A stretch of DNA of 64,000 nucleotides, taken from the NCBI GenBank assembly GCA_020746105.1, contig CM036618.1, forward strand, positions 126,160,191 through 126,224,190. The letters run 5' to 3'. The first letter of the stretch is position 1. Each line of letters starts with the position of its first letter. This document shows, piece after piece, positions 1 through 12,519 of the stretch. The position numbers and the translations under genes are program-made. The notes under the pieces were generated by a model. The model saw only the letters and a list, made by a program, of their open reading frames with translations, ran no database searches and was not told the DNA's origin. Source of the stretch: Trogon surrucura (taxonomy: Eukaryota; Chordata; Aves; Trogoniformes; Trogonidae).

Positions 1-3000
1 ATTTCTAAAGGACCTCGGCATTACAGACACACAGTTCTTAAAAGTCCAAGACATTTCTTGAGCATTTCCAATGATGGGACACTAATTTAGCGATCCAGAA
101 AGCTAGCTCAAGAGCTGAAGTTCGAAACTGTTACTTTCCTTATTTTGTTCTCTTTCAAAGTGATTCTCTTCATTTCCCTTTCATGCTGGCAAAGGAAGGC
201 GATAACTACTGTTTCTCTTTGCCTGTCCTACAGCAAGAACACAACTTCCTGCAAGTGATCTGTTTGATTCCTCACTGTACCATGCAGCGATGCCTTTGTT
301 CCTTTGTGTCTCCTTTACAAAGGAAGAACGTCTGCTGCGCTACAGCCAAATGAACCAGTCTCCACCATTACTTCAATTAATTCAGTATGTCGTTTAGGTT
401 TGCTATTTTGCCATTTTCCTGTCGTCAGGGACAGGGAGAACATGGCATTATGGGAGCCCATATTAGCAAGATATTTTTGGTCTGCTAGAAACCACAACAC
501 GAGTCAATTTTGAGTTCATCTTACCAGGTTATGTCTTAAACATTCTTCATATTTTGTGGTGCAGTCAGCTATTCTTGCACAGCACTTTGTCACGGCGATT
601 CCTGTGTGTGTCTTACCTGAGTAAGAACTTGTTGTTTACGGGGTTCATATAAGTTGAACTTGGTCATCTCTTTTCATTATACTTAAAGAATATTTATGCT
701 TGTTTTCCCTCTGTGATGCTTTCTGAGCTATCAGCATTTATACACATTCTGTAATAATTCGTACAATATTTAAGCATCCTTTCGGCCAAAGCGTTCTTAT
801 GAGAGCAAAGTTTGCAAATACCTGTCAAAGTTCAATTGCTTCTATCCACAAGGCTTGAAAGATCTGAACTTGGCCTTTTTCTGTATATGACAAGAATATA
901 CGGAATAGGTAATGAGACATGTAAAGTTCGTGGATAAAAAGCATGAAATTTCACAAAGAGTATATCTGTTTTCAGCTTTAATTTTCTAAGTTTTGTTTTC
1001 ATAGCAGCCAGAAGGCAATAGTTTTGGAGAGAAAGCGATTTGCCATAATTCAGTATACAGTAAAATTTAACCTGAAAGAACACACTAAATGCAATTCTTT
1101 CAATTACATTTTAACTTTACTAAAAATACAAGAGGGATTTGCAAATTACAGACCTATGAAGTAGTTTAGCATAGATGTAGTTATTATAAAATACCTTTTA
1201 TGCTCATTCACATTTGTGTTTTATTTGTTGATCTGAAATCATCTTAAAAGTTGGTTCTGTTGTAAATATAGTGGAGAAATGTTGAATCTTTGTTACCTAT
1301 AATTATATGGTAAAACTTGTAGCTTTGAAACTGAAGAAAGTTACTAAGAAAACAACATGTGTTACACACATCTTTGTAAGCTATATTGCTACAAAAAAAG
1401 TTCTGGAGGACCAGAAATGAATTAGACCTTTGCTGGCATAATGTATCCCAGTCTCTTACTTAGGCATTTTTAGAACTAGATATTCAGCAGACCCTTACCT
1501 GTGCTGCTACCATATACCTTAAAATAAGTAACTTCACCAAACTTAAAAAGCCCCTTAACTACGCTGCAGTGAGAAGATGGGGGGGTTGTTTGTAATTTCG
1601 GGGTTTTGGTGGGATTTCTTTGTTTGATGAGGGTTTGTGTGTGTTTGGTTTGGTTTTGACACAGATTTCTTGGTTTCTTACTGTCAAAACACTAGTTATC
1701 AAGGGGTGGGAAAAATAGTACTTGTTTGGTCAAGGACGGTGGTGATGACCATAGATGGCTATTTGCAGAAATAAGTAAAATTCTTAAATAGGATGATAAA
1801 GGCCTCCATGCATGAAGGTGTGTCTCCTGGGAAGAGATGTGTCCTTTGGGAAGCTTGGAATCTGTCTTAATATTAACTCCTGATTTTAAAAAAAAAAAAA
1901 GTCGTGCCTTTGAGTGGGCATATCTGAGCATTGTTTGAGCCTATTTACATCAGTTCTGAGAAGGAGAAGATTGGGCTGAGCTTTCTTTTCAAAGCTGAAT
2001 TTAATCCGAAGTCAACTTCTAGTCTAATGCGTGCACCGCACCGATGTGATACAAGCAAATCTGATGTTGCACTTCAGTGTGTTCAGTCCGTGCCCAAACA
2101 GATGTTCTGGGTAGTTTCCTGAGTAAAAAGAGAACTTGTTTGAGGGTTTTTATATGCATATGCCTGCACAGGTGGGATTTCTGTTAACAGGTAACTGGTC
2201 AGAACGTGTGCAATGAAACCTCGGTAGGTAGCGAAAGCATCAGAGAGCACAGTGATTTCAAGCCTAAATGGCATCAGGAATGTATCTTTTTTTGTCCATC
2301 AACACCAGTATAATCTTCAGCCTGAGTTTTCAGAGGAATTGGTCACTGTCTATTCATGAATCTTTTCTTTCAAAAAGATGATCTTTATAAAGGAGAACTG
2401 GCCTTCTCCTGGCCTCCAAGTAAATAATCATCTCATCTACTTTGATGCTACGGACATGTAAATTCCACTACCAGCTGTAACTCATGTCAAAACAACAAAT
2501 TTGATAAGTCAGACTGTGGTGTAAAACCAGTGTTTATATGATTCTGAAGTTTGTTTTACAATAATTAAAATTCACAAGAGTTAAAGAAATCCAGGGGAAT
2601 AAAAGAAGGCATCTTAGGAGATGAAAAAATACCACAATGCCAGGAAGACAGTAATTTGGACAATCAATTACTGTGTATCTCTTAGCATTAACAATTTTAA
2701 AAGAAATCCTTATAAATACTGTAGCAGCTGTCAGTTCGAACCAAAGTAGCTGGAGTTAGAAAACACTAGGACTTGTGACAGGTAACAATTTTCTGTATGG
2801 TTTTAAAGAAGTTCCCAATAAGCTAACATCTAACAACAGACTTGCACAGGGGAAAGAAATAAAACATGGCAAAGGGAGCAGAAATTTATGTGTGATTTTA
2901 GCTGACTTGATCTAGCTTGTAAAACTATCCTGATCAGAAAGATGGAAAAAGCAATCTCTTTCTTGTGTAGACTTACTCTGTGGAAAATTATGAGTATGTG

Positions 3001-6000
3001 GGCGCATTAGAAAAGAGATGGAATTAAGCAGACATATTTAGGAGCAACAAATACAGTTCAGTATTTGGAAAAGGCTCAGCTAGGTTGATAATGATAGCAT
3101 CATTTCTAGAAATAGCTTTCTCAAGTGCCTTTAAAAAATAAAGTTCTACATCAATTTTGAAACCATTTTGTTTGGCACCAGCATTACCAGATCTTACTTG
3201 TACTTCTATATCTTGTAGTATTTAAAGCACCTATTTAGTAGATGAATTTGTTCTCAAGGGAGTTCTCCACATACCTGGTTCACCTTCATCATCTAAGCTA
3301 AAACTATGTATTGCCTGCCACACTTAGGGCTAGTTAAAAGCAGTAATATTTCAATAGGCAGTGTGGCAGTTAGTGCATAGTCCCACCAGAAACAAGCAAT
3401 GCTTTGAGCACCCACTGATCTGCCCCCGTAGGCTGGGGAAGATAATTTGCTGTATTCCTCCCAGAACTTGTTAGAGATTAAATCAGGAAAGTGTGCAGAA
3501 TCCAAAATTCCTTCCCATTTCTCAGGGGTAAAGAAAAGCCACATTCTCCTCTGAAGCCATCCTGCTTGTATTTACTCTGCACCTAGATCTTCCTCAACCT
3601 TATTTGGCTTAATTTGAGGGGTCAAGATGGATTTTCTTTGCAGCTTGCTCCTTGTATGTTACTTGGGTAGAAAAGAAGTTCAGGATGGTTGCAAGACTAA
3701 GATATTGCCAACTAAGATATAGGCCCAGTCTTTTTTTACCTGGCGCAGAAAGCACTGTACAAGCAGATGAAAATTATATACTTAAATTAACAGTGTTGTA
3801 CTGGTTGAGCACCTCGGTAGCTGCTGGGATTTGCAGAAGCAGAAGAGCATAACAGCTTAAATGAGCCTGAGTTGGGAGTTATAACCATCCTTCCAATGCG
3901 ATTTATGCCCTACAAAAGTTGAGTACAGGAGAAGATCGCCCGTTTTGCCATCATAAACACTATTTGACCATTATTTTAGCAACCCAGAAAATATATTCGT
4001 AAGTTTTAATCTATTATTCCACGCATGGAAAATGATAACTTTGGGGGATGCTTTTTTGTGCGTGTTCCCAAGATAAAGCATTCCTCCGTCAGAAACCATG
4101 GCTCTATATGCCTCTAAAAGGTACAACTCCACATTTCTTGAAGTATTCTTTTGAAAAGGTTGCTTCATTATATATCTAAACCAAAATGTTTTCTCCGTTA
4201 TGATTATGCTCCAATTTCAGCATTCACCATTAAGAGGATCTCTTCCTTACTATGTACGCAGATTTACAAGGCTCCAGACACCTTTGAAATAAATTGAAAG
4301 CACAGCCACGTACTAAAGCCAAAACCCCAAACTAGCCAAGGAGATCCACCCAGCAACACCCTCGAACACCCTCAGCCTCTTCCCCTAAGCACAGCTTTAG
4401 AGCACTAGTCTTGATCTTGTCTCCTCTTTCTCCACCCTCGTGAAAGCTTCCTGGGGGATTCCCCGGTCAGCAGAGAAGCCGGAGTGACGCAAGTGGTTGT
4501 GATGCAGCAACAGTTCGCTCGCTTGGTTTTCTTACCTATCCAACAGCTCACAAGGAGTTTGTGAGACTGCTCAGCCCGTTTCAGGGGGAACACTGTGAAA
4601 GAGGAGGAGCTCACAGCAGGACAAAGTGACAGCTAGGGGATGAGGAGAGATTTTTAACAACCGAGGGAAGAAATCAGCATGGCAAAACCATAGAGGAAAT
4701 AAAGAAGGCGTTGAAGAAAGCAGACTTGCAACTGCTCTTTCTCACTTTGAAACAATTCAAAACTTGATGATGAAGGGTGGTATAGTTAAAGGACCCTAGA
4801 AAAGAAAGCGCTTCCTGAACTCACTGCCATAGGGTATGTGTGAAGCCAGCAACTTCAGAACTTAATTAAACAAAGGTCTGGACGTTTTACACACTGAGAC
4901 CAGAAGTTATAAAAGAACAACTTTTGAAAGGGTTAACCAACCTAATTTATATGTTTAAGGCAATCTTTAATGATTAAAGAACATCAGGATGAGGTGAATT
5001 GTTGGAATGTAGAATGGCAATATCTATACCTTTCCGAGGTATCTCCTACTGCCCAGTTTGAAAATGTGTAATGAGTTAAATTTTCCATCTTCTGCGTTTG
5101 GTGACTGCTACCTGTGGATTGGGCACAAAACCTCTCCCCCAAAGCTTTGAATAATCCATCTGGTGGGTACCAGATGTTCAGTATTGTAATGGAACTGTTT
5201 CCTACCCTATGAGCTGCAGAAGGTTGACACCTTTTTTAGAGAGCACAAACCAGTATAGTTTTGTTGCGAATTAAAATTTTGTACCACTACAGTTTTCAGG
5301 AACCTTACTTAAGCTCAGTTCTTCTGGACAACGTACCCGTGTAGGACGAGGTCTGTCCTGCCCTGAGCAGCGGAGCGGCGTGTGCACTTGCACACCTTAA
5401 CAAGCATACGCTTTACACAACGCTCTTGCTGTGTATTTAGGACAAAAGGAGCAGCAGCAGCTATGTCATTCTTTGCATTTGATTCTTTGTTTTAGTATCT
5501 GTCATGTCCAACCTAGCCAAAAAGTGGCCTCAGCAGATTCTGGCTCGTAGATGCTGTGGGAGCCCCGTGGGCTCCATCCACATGCCTCATCTGTGACCAA
5601 ACAGGGGCTCCGGAGCCATTTCACAGTGCCTTGTCCTCAGGGTGGAGTTGCACTCCTATGACAGCTATGAGCAGTAGGCTGAAAGCAAAATATTAAAGAG
5701 ACCAAAGGGACCAATTGGGATTTGCACAGACCAAACGGCCACTCAGGGGGCTCAGCCAGGAAGAATGAATGCTATGTCTAAAAATAAGAAAAATAGCAAA
5801 AAAAGGTGACACAAAAATGGTTTTTTTTAACTTGGCCATCACATTCCAAGCGGGACAGCAGCGGAATCAACTTGAGACCCTCTTTGCAGAACTCCGCAGA
5901 AGATCACGCAATGCACCGACTGACACGCACTCCAGCTTTACGGCGTAAAGTTACAGAACCATCTCTGTCACACAAATTCAGATTCAAGACAGCATTACTG

Positions 6001-6427
6001 TCCCATTGGGATGTGGTTGGGCTGGGCTGGGTAGACAACAGTCCTTAAACGCTGGAATGATAATATGCAGGTTTTTCCATTCCTATCATTTGTCCTTAAT
6101 TTAAAAAATTAAATGCTTATGTCCCATCGTTAACTATTCTTAGCACTAATTTCACAATTTAGCCCAGTGATAACCAAATGGCTTCCTTACAGTTTTTTGT
6201 CTCACGGTTCACAGCTGTGCTGAATTTATTAAGTTTGGTGCTTAGGTTGCGTAAAAAAAAGTTTTGTGACTCAGCCTCCATAAATGTTTTCAGCAGAAAC
6301 CTCACTTCACTCAACTACCGCCTGAAGAACACTAGCTGTAAAAAGTTAAGGAAAAGAATGGTAGTGCAGTTCTCTGTTCTGGTTAATAGCTGAGAGAATA
6401 TTTACAGCATCAGAAAGACTAAATCGG
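1..6427 (+). other. EFEMP1 intron (5' portion in window), no gene seen
   Basis: AT-rich non-coding sequence with dense stops in all frames. ORFs here are short (85 codons or fewer) and lack recognisable domains. It holds a G/T-rich low-complexity tract at 1578-1656 and short A-runs (about 1888-1901). It is assigned to the EFEMP1 intron because the next exon on the strand begins at 24217 in mid-gene and no upstream EFEMP1 exon could be found. Confidence 0.7.
1578..1656. repeat. G/T-rich low-complexity tract
   Basis: The + strand here is almost entirely G and T (runs of GGGGGGG, GGTTTTGG, GTGTGTG, TTTGGTTTGG). It looks like simple-sequence expansion within the intron; no coding or RNA gene is implied. 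Confidence 0.6.
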
Positions 6428-6608
6428 ATGAGAAGGGATCTCAGGAGGTCTCTAGTTCAACATCCTGCTCAAAGCCCTGAGATGAAACCAGGTTCCTCAG
6501 CCCAGGGAGGTTTACCCACTGAGGTCTTGAAAGCCACTGTGGATGGAGAGCACCCAACCCTTCTGGGCAACCTGTGTCACTTCTAGACTGCCCTAATGGT
6601 GACATTTC
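6428..6608 (-). mobile_element. CR1 LINE fragment (3' region, antisense)
   Basis: The + strand reads as the reverse complement of the avian CR1 3' region. Characteristic pieces are GGAGGTCTCTAGTTCAACAT, CCTGCTCAAAGC, ACCAGGTTCCTCAG, GGATGGAGAGCACCCAACC and CTGGGCAACCTGTG. The piece is 5'-truncated, lacks the terminal 8-bp repeats and has no coding capacity. CR1 is a non-LTR retroposon that is typically 5'-truncated on insertion (established knowledge). Boundaries are approximate. Confidence 0.85.
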
Positions 6609-9600
6609 TAGAAAACTGTGCTGTGTTTATGGGAAGAACTGGTTTGGTTTTGTACAAAAAGGGAAGGTGAGGAGGTGTTTTCCATAAGGGAAGCAGACTA
6701 GCTAGCAAGAAGTTAAATGTCATACCCAATATCTGTCTACAAGCCAGGAAAAAATGTAAAGTTTCACTGATCAATGTCTATGCTACATGTAAAGTTCTGC
6801 CTGAAAGCAAAGATTTATAAATAGCTAATGCCCACCAAGCTACTTAAAGTGTATCAGGACCGATTTTAATAAACAAAACCACTATTTATACTTTGAGATG
6901 TCATATTAAGACAGATATAGTTGTGTTCCAGCACTTAAAGCACATGCCCCGATCCCACCAATTTCCCTGACATCTTTGTACGTGCCTAAATTTACACAAT
7001 TACTTAATGCTGCCCCGAATTAGTCCCTTCACCTTGTTGCTAGAAACTTTTATTTCAAAAACCCTCAGAAAAAAACTTGCCAGAGCAAGCCTGCAAGACC
7101 AAGTGCAGACCGATCCTATTCATGGGTGGGTAGGAAATGCTTGAAAGGAGAGGAGGGAGTAGCCTTGATCTGGAGGAACGAGGCTGTTTACTCAGCTTGC
7201 AGTTACATTGCTGGGACATAGTTTTCAGATAATTCTGCCGAGTATCCCGGCTCGTCTCACATTTAGCAGTGCTGTCCCCTTTACATGCTCTTCCCATCAT
7301 TTCTGTGCACGTTTGTTCTCTTTTCTTTACTTAAACTGGCTCTGAGTACCAAAAAGTGACTGAAAACAGCAGTTCATGCTGTGATCCTGGATAAATTACT
7401 ATCCAATTAGCAACATCACAGTGCGAGTTTCAAAATGTTAATGAAATAAAGCTGCTCCTTTAGGAGACTAGATACTTCACAGTTCATGATTTATGGTGAC
7501 TGTAAAGAGGGCTGTGAACTGTTTACAGTGCCACATGAAAAAGTACCGTCACTTTTACTAACTAGTTACTTCGTACCACTTTTGTAGGGAGTGATGCCTG
7601 GCCTGAGTAAAATAACCATCTCCTCAGTATCCTCTCTGTAAAATTCTTAGCCCTTCTAGAAATTGAATTGCAAAATTGTGATGGTTCATTTTCGTCATTA
7701 TGAGGATCAGAATGATGCAGTGGGCTGTGTTTAGGACAGAGTGACAAGTAGTTGTATGTCCACAGAGAGTTCTTTCCATGAGCAACTCAGATTCATTTTC
7801 TGTCTCAAGAGGCTTTGCTTTCTACTACTGGGTGTTTTGGGCAGGCGTATGTACTTTTCCTAAGTACTGAAGCCTTACAGGGTAAATAAAAATTACTGCA
7901 CAATTGAGAGTAACAATAAATCAAGCCCAAGAATTTTAGGTCAATATGCAGAATTAACCTATTTACTGAATGTTCTGTAGATAAGAGATCATTGTTCTTT
8001 GCTTTGTAAAGATTTCTGGGTTTAATGTGCATTTAGCCATTACTTATCTATTAAGCTTTGCTTCCTTTTTATTTTCCTTTCATTGAAAATGAGACCTAGC
8101 GCCTTAAAAATCATTTGGACTTGATCCTAAAACACACTGAACACTTCCCAGTCCTTTTGAAAATAATAGGATACGAGAAGTTTCATTACTTCATTTTTCT
8201 TTCTCTGCAGTATTTCTGAAACTTTGAAATCAGTTCAGAAGATCCTATCTTGTTACTCTCTGAGACACTGTATTTCTTTTCTTTCAGATTGATCTTTTTG
8301 CCTGTCCCTCAAATCTCCAAAGCGTGCTCACGGTCTGTTAGATCCTAAATAAGTTTACAGATCTAGCTACAGAGGATGTTTTACTAACTGCTAGAAAACA
8401 ACCTTGTCATTGGTCTTCCACCAGCGTTTTGCATATTTATTAGTAGCATCTGATTAATTAAAACCAGCCTCTAAATCAGTGGAGTTGGTTAGGGGCTATA
8501 CACGTAAGTTTTCACGCTACGCGGACATGTTTACAGCGTGGTAAAATTTTTCCCCTCCTCTTCATTAGTCCCTGTCTGCATTCTTGTCCTTGTCCCTTGT
8601 CCCTTGTCTTGCATTCTGCAAAAGCTTTTAAAAAATCTTTACAGGCCACAAATATTATGTACCAAACTGGTTCTTGTTTTCCTTTGAAATCCCCCACTCT
8701 TTCCTCTCTGAGACTGTAGGCTGCCTGAAAGTTCAGAACTTGCATATCATCAGCAGAACCCTTATCCACAACGAGACCTTCTGTAAGCCAGAGAGAAATA
8801 CAAGTATTATGTTAGACCTCTTAAGCTTACACAATAAACGTGAGCTTGATTAGCCTGGGAGAATGCTTAATATTGCAACCAGTGGTTTGGGTTATTCAGG
8901 CTAACAAAAAAACATAATAGCATAAATAATAGGACTGGTAAAATCACAAAAAAAAACCCCACCCTTACTTCAAAACACTTGAACTTCAGAATTTTAAGCA
9001 ATTTTTCCCCATATCCCATAGTGGTAAGGAATTAATGTACTTGTAGATGTTTACTTTTCCTCCACTATAAACAGACCATCTTGCTTAGGTACATATCTCC
9101 TTGCTTCCATTCTTTGCTCCTGGCATTAATTACTTTGACATAATTAGTCTCCCCTAGATTCTCTTGCCTCATCAGTTATCAAAAGATAGCACTTCCACAA
9201 AGAAAGAGCCACTAGTCTTTTTTTTTTCCTGCCATGCAGCAGATGAATGAGCATGGCATGGACTTTTCCCCCAAAGTGCACAGCTGCAAAGCTGAGCGGG
9301 CAATCAATCATACTGGAATTAATCATCTGGAAGGCATCTGAGGCAGCAAGACGTCTATGAAAACCTTGAGTGTGATTGACAGCTTTTTCCAATAGCTTTG
9401 ATGGAAGTCTAAATTGAGAAATCTCTTTTCCCATCCTGCAAGAATTTATGAGCAGAATTTATTCTGACCAACCAATATTGGCCTGTATTCAACAGCATAT
9501 GAAGCCCTTATGTTCCCCTGTAGGCTTGTGCTAATTAGTTAACCTCTGCAACAGTCAAAGAAAGGCCAGATTAGATTTTAATCAAACATTTATGATTGTC

Positions 9601-12242
9601 TACTTAGAGCTAGAGACAAGAGGGCAGTGGAAGAGTTATAGTGGGCAGTGGAAGAGTTACACTGAGCTGTACTGATAATATTCTGAGCATCCCTTGGCAG
9701 AAATGCTGAGATTTAGGCAGGCTACATATCCCTGGCAATTAGCTCATACACTCGATTTGCAAGAAAGTCAAAATCTGGGATCTCAGGCCTTTTAAAGAGG
9801 GAATGGAATAGACTGAAAACCAAGCAGAGTACCTTCTGAAATAAAGAGAAGGAAGGGCCTCAATACTACCTTTTCAGGTTCTCACCTTTCTTCCTGGAGC
9901 CAGGAGCAAAAGAAACAGCACATACCACAGAGTTTGAAAACACTTGTCCAGTGAATCCGTCGAGGCCTGTTCCTTCCCTTGTCCAGGTTAGCTACAAAGG
10001 CCATTCCTGTCGATCCCTGCAGGCTTCCAGAGGCAAAAGGCCTGGTTTGGGTGGGCATCCCTACCAAGAGCTGTCTGCTGTAGACTTCCTCCTACATGCA
10101 CACTGGGCTCCGTGCTGCTGGTGATTTTTGATGCTGGCCAGCGAGTCGGAGCCAAAAGAACTGGCACCAAGCAACTGCTAACGCAAGTGTAGCCCTTCGA
10201 GGTCTGACACACTCAATTTCTTAGCGTCCTTGGCTATGCTACCTACCTAACACCAACTTGTTCTGGGGAGTGCCCGCACTTGGTCACAACCACAGAGAGT
10301 TTAAAAAACCCAACAGTTTTCTTTAACTCGGTTGTAAACTGCTCTTTTCAGGAATTTCATCAACTCACACAGAGTAGAAGGGATTGTCAGAGGAGCTTCT
10401 TGTCCTTTCGTTAACGTCTTGCAAAAGGCAATCTTCTCACCGAACTGTGTTTTGACAAAGCGCGTTTCTCTCCCAGTGCTTACTTACCTGCGTTCTGTAC
10501 ATTTTAAGATCATCTCGAGACTTGCACAGGGCTGTATCTATTTTAGATTGTTTTCACTGGCAACTAACGTACACTACCGTGCACCCACGCGCACAAAATT
10601 ACAGAGCCCAGACAACTTTTGTACAGAGTTCCTCTGGCCAAAGCCTCTCTGTGGGTTTCATTTGGCAGAAGGGATATCAAGCAGAAGTCTCTCCCCAGCT
10701 TCTGATGTAAACCAAAATGCACCTTGTAAATAGAAAATACAGGCACTGGGAGCAGTGCCTTTGGGCAGACAGCCACCTTTGGGCTATGGGAAAAATTCAG
10801 TTAGATATGATTCATAAATATAATGAATAGGGTGCCATAAATTTGCTTTGCTCTTCACAAACAAAGGCACATTCTCTGCCTTGAAAAATTAGAAGGGCAG
10901 AACCCAGAGGAACAGGGAAAGAAAACCGAGAGGAAAGCAAAAGTGGGAGATTTTAGGAGAGCAGAAAGAAAAATGGGGGCTTGAGTAGTCAGGGTGGAAA
11001 GTGTAGTTCTGAAGACTGTCAAACAATGTGTAGAGTAACGCAAGGGCTCCGTTAGGCACGGAATCCATCCACACCTCACTTCTGCTGAGCTCCAGCTTTG
11101 ATTTTGCAAAACTCAAAGCGTCCTGCATTTCTGAAAGAGGTTAGTTTGTTCTTTAAGCTCTAGCTCAGTTGAAGGCTCCTATTGATTACAGCTGGAGTTG
11201 GATCAAGCTCGAGCTGACTCCGTTCTCCTGGCAAACTCTCATTTGTAAATACCTTTCATCTCATCCAGCAGTGATAATGATGTGCTTAAATAATTGCTGC
11301 CACATCATCTATCTGCTCTGTTAGGTTTTTGGCTTCGCGCTAGCCAAGTACCCTGAAGTCAGACCAGAGAAATGGATGCTTACATTTTCATTAAATTTTA
11401 CGATTTCTTCCAAAGAAATTGTGACAGCTCTATCGTAGTGTAAGTAGTCATTTCTTTCTTCATTCTCACTGAGAAATTTGGAAGCAAAGGGCCCTATTCC
11501 ACCATATTTAGCAATTTTGAACATGTGACAAGGAACCTTATCTGACAGCACGCCCCAAAGGAAAACCCTTCAAAACTTCAATTTGCTCACGTTTCTGATC
11601 ATCCTGTCCACTAACCAAAGACGAACCAGAAAAATGTGGGCCTCGCTTACTCACCGAATGGATTTACACACCATGTAAATACTGGAAAATAAAGCATGGA
11701 TCTCGTCAGACTTAAGAACTTAGCAAATAAGAAGCATTCAAAACAGCACTAATAGCAAATAGAGCTGAAGTATCTACTGCCAAGTCAGTGAGAGATCCCA
11801 CGTCCTGCCTGGCAATCGGTCTAAATACATCCTTTCTCCCACTTCATGTGACCTTTTCAGGTCAGCAATGTTGTGTGTTAGTTTAATATTTTAAAACTGG
11901 AACTTTACTGGTATTTGGCCTACTTTTTTTTTTCTATTTATTTTCTAAACAAATGGTAGCCACTCCCTTCTCAAACTAACCTTTTAAGCTTCGCCAGAAG
12001 TCTGGGAAGATCACAAGGTATTTAAAAAAATAATGAAAAAAATCACATGCTCAGGCAAACAAAAGCAGGTTGCTGCATTTCACCATCCCAACAGCCCTGC
12101 AAGCAGACTTCAGGAGTACTCTACTTACTCTAGGAAACACTGCCGAAATCTCATTTTCAGTGAAAAGTGCCAAGATTATGGTAGCACAGCACCTATTCTG
12201 AGGCAAACCCACGTAACTTCCCAGCCAAAGACCAGGAGAAAC
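6609..12242 (+). other. EFEMP1 intron, no gene seen
   Basis: Non-coding, AT-rich. It holds a two-copy 21-base tandem duplication at 9622-9662 and a short CCTTGT repeat near 8585-8612. ORFs on both strands (up to 104 codons) overlap one another and show no domain, signal peptide or splice context. Confidence 0.65.
9622..9662. repeat. Two-copy 21-base tandem duplication
   Basis: The unit begins GGGCAGTGGAAGAGTTA and is repeated immediately at 9643 with differences only in the last few bases. It is a small slippage-type duplication within the intron. Confidence 0.75.
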
Positions 12243-12519
12243 AAAAAAGAAAAAAAGAAAAAGAAAAAGAAAAAGAAAAAGAAAAAGAAAAAGAAAAAGA
12301 AAAAGAAAAAGAAAAAGAAAAAGAAAAAGAAAAAGAAAAAGAAAAAAGAAAAAAAGAAAAAGAAAAAAAAGAAAAAGAAGAAAGAAAGAAAAAGAAAAAG
12401 AAAAAGAAAAAGAAAAAGAAAAAGAAAAAGAAAAAGAAAAAGAAAAAGAAAAAGAAAAAGAAAAAGAAAAAGAAAAAGAAAAAGAAAAAGAAAAAGAAAA
12501 AGAAAAAGAAAGAGAAAAG
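12243..12519. repeat. Homopurine (AAAAAG)n hexanucleotide tract, 277 bases
   Basis: Every base of the + strand from 12243 to 12519 is A or G. Most of it is a perfect AAAAAG period. Two blocks are separated by an irregular patch around 12343-12390 (AAAAAAG, GAAGAAAG and related) that shifts the register. In one frame this translates as poly-Lys then Arg-Lys, and on the other strand as poly-Phe, giving spurious long ORFs. Long purine/pyrimidine mirror tracts can form triplex DNA in vitro (established knowledge). Length may be polymorphic or misassembled. Confidence 0.95.

Noticed and set aside
2734-2756. GTTCGAACC as a possible tRNA T-arm
   Set aside because: No acceptor stem, D-arm or anticodon arm can be drawn around it.
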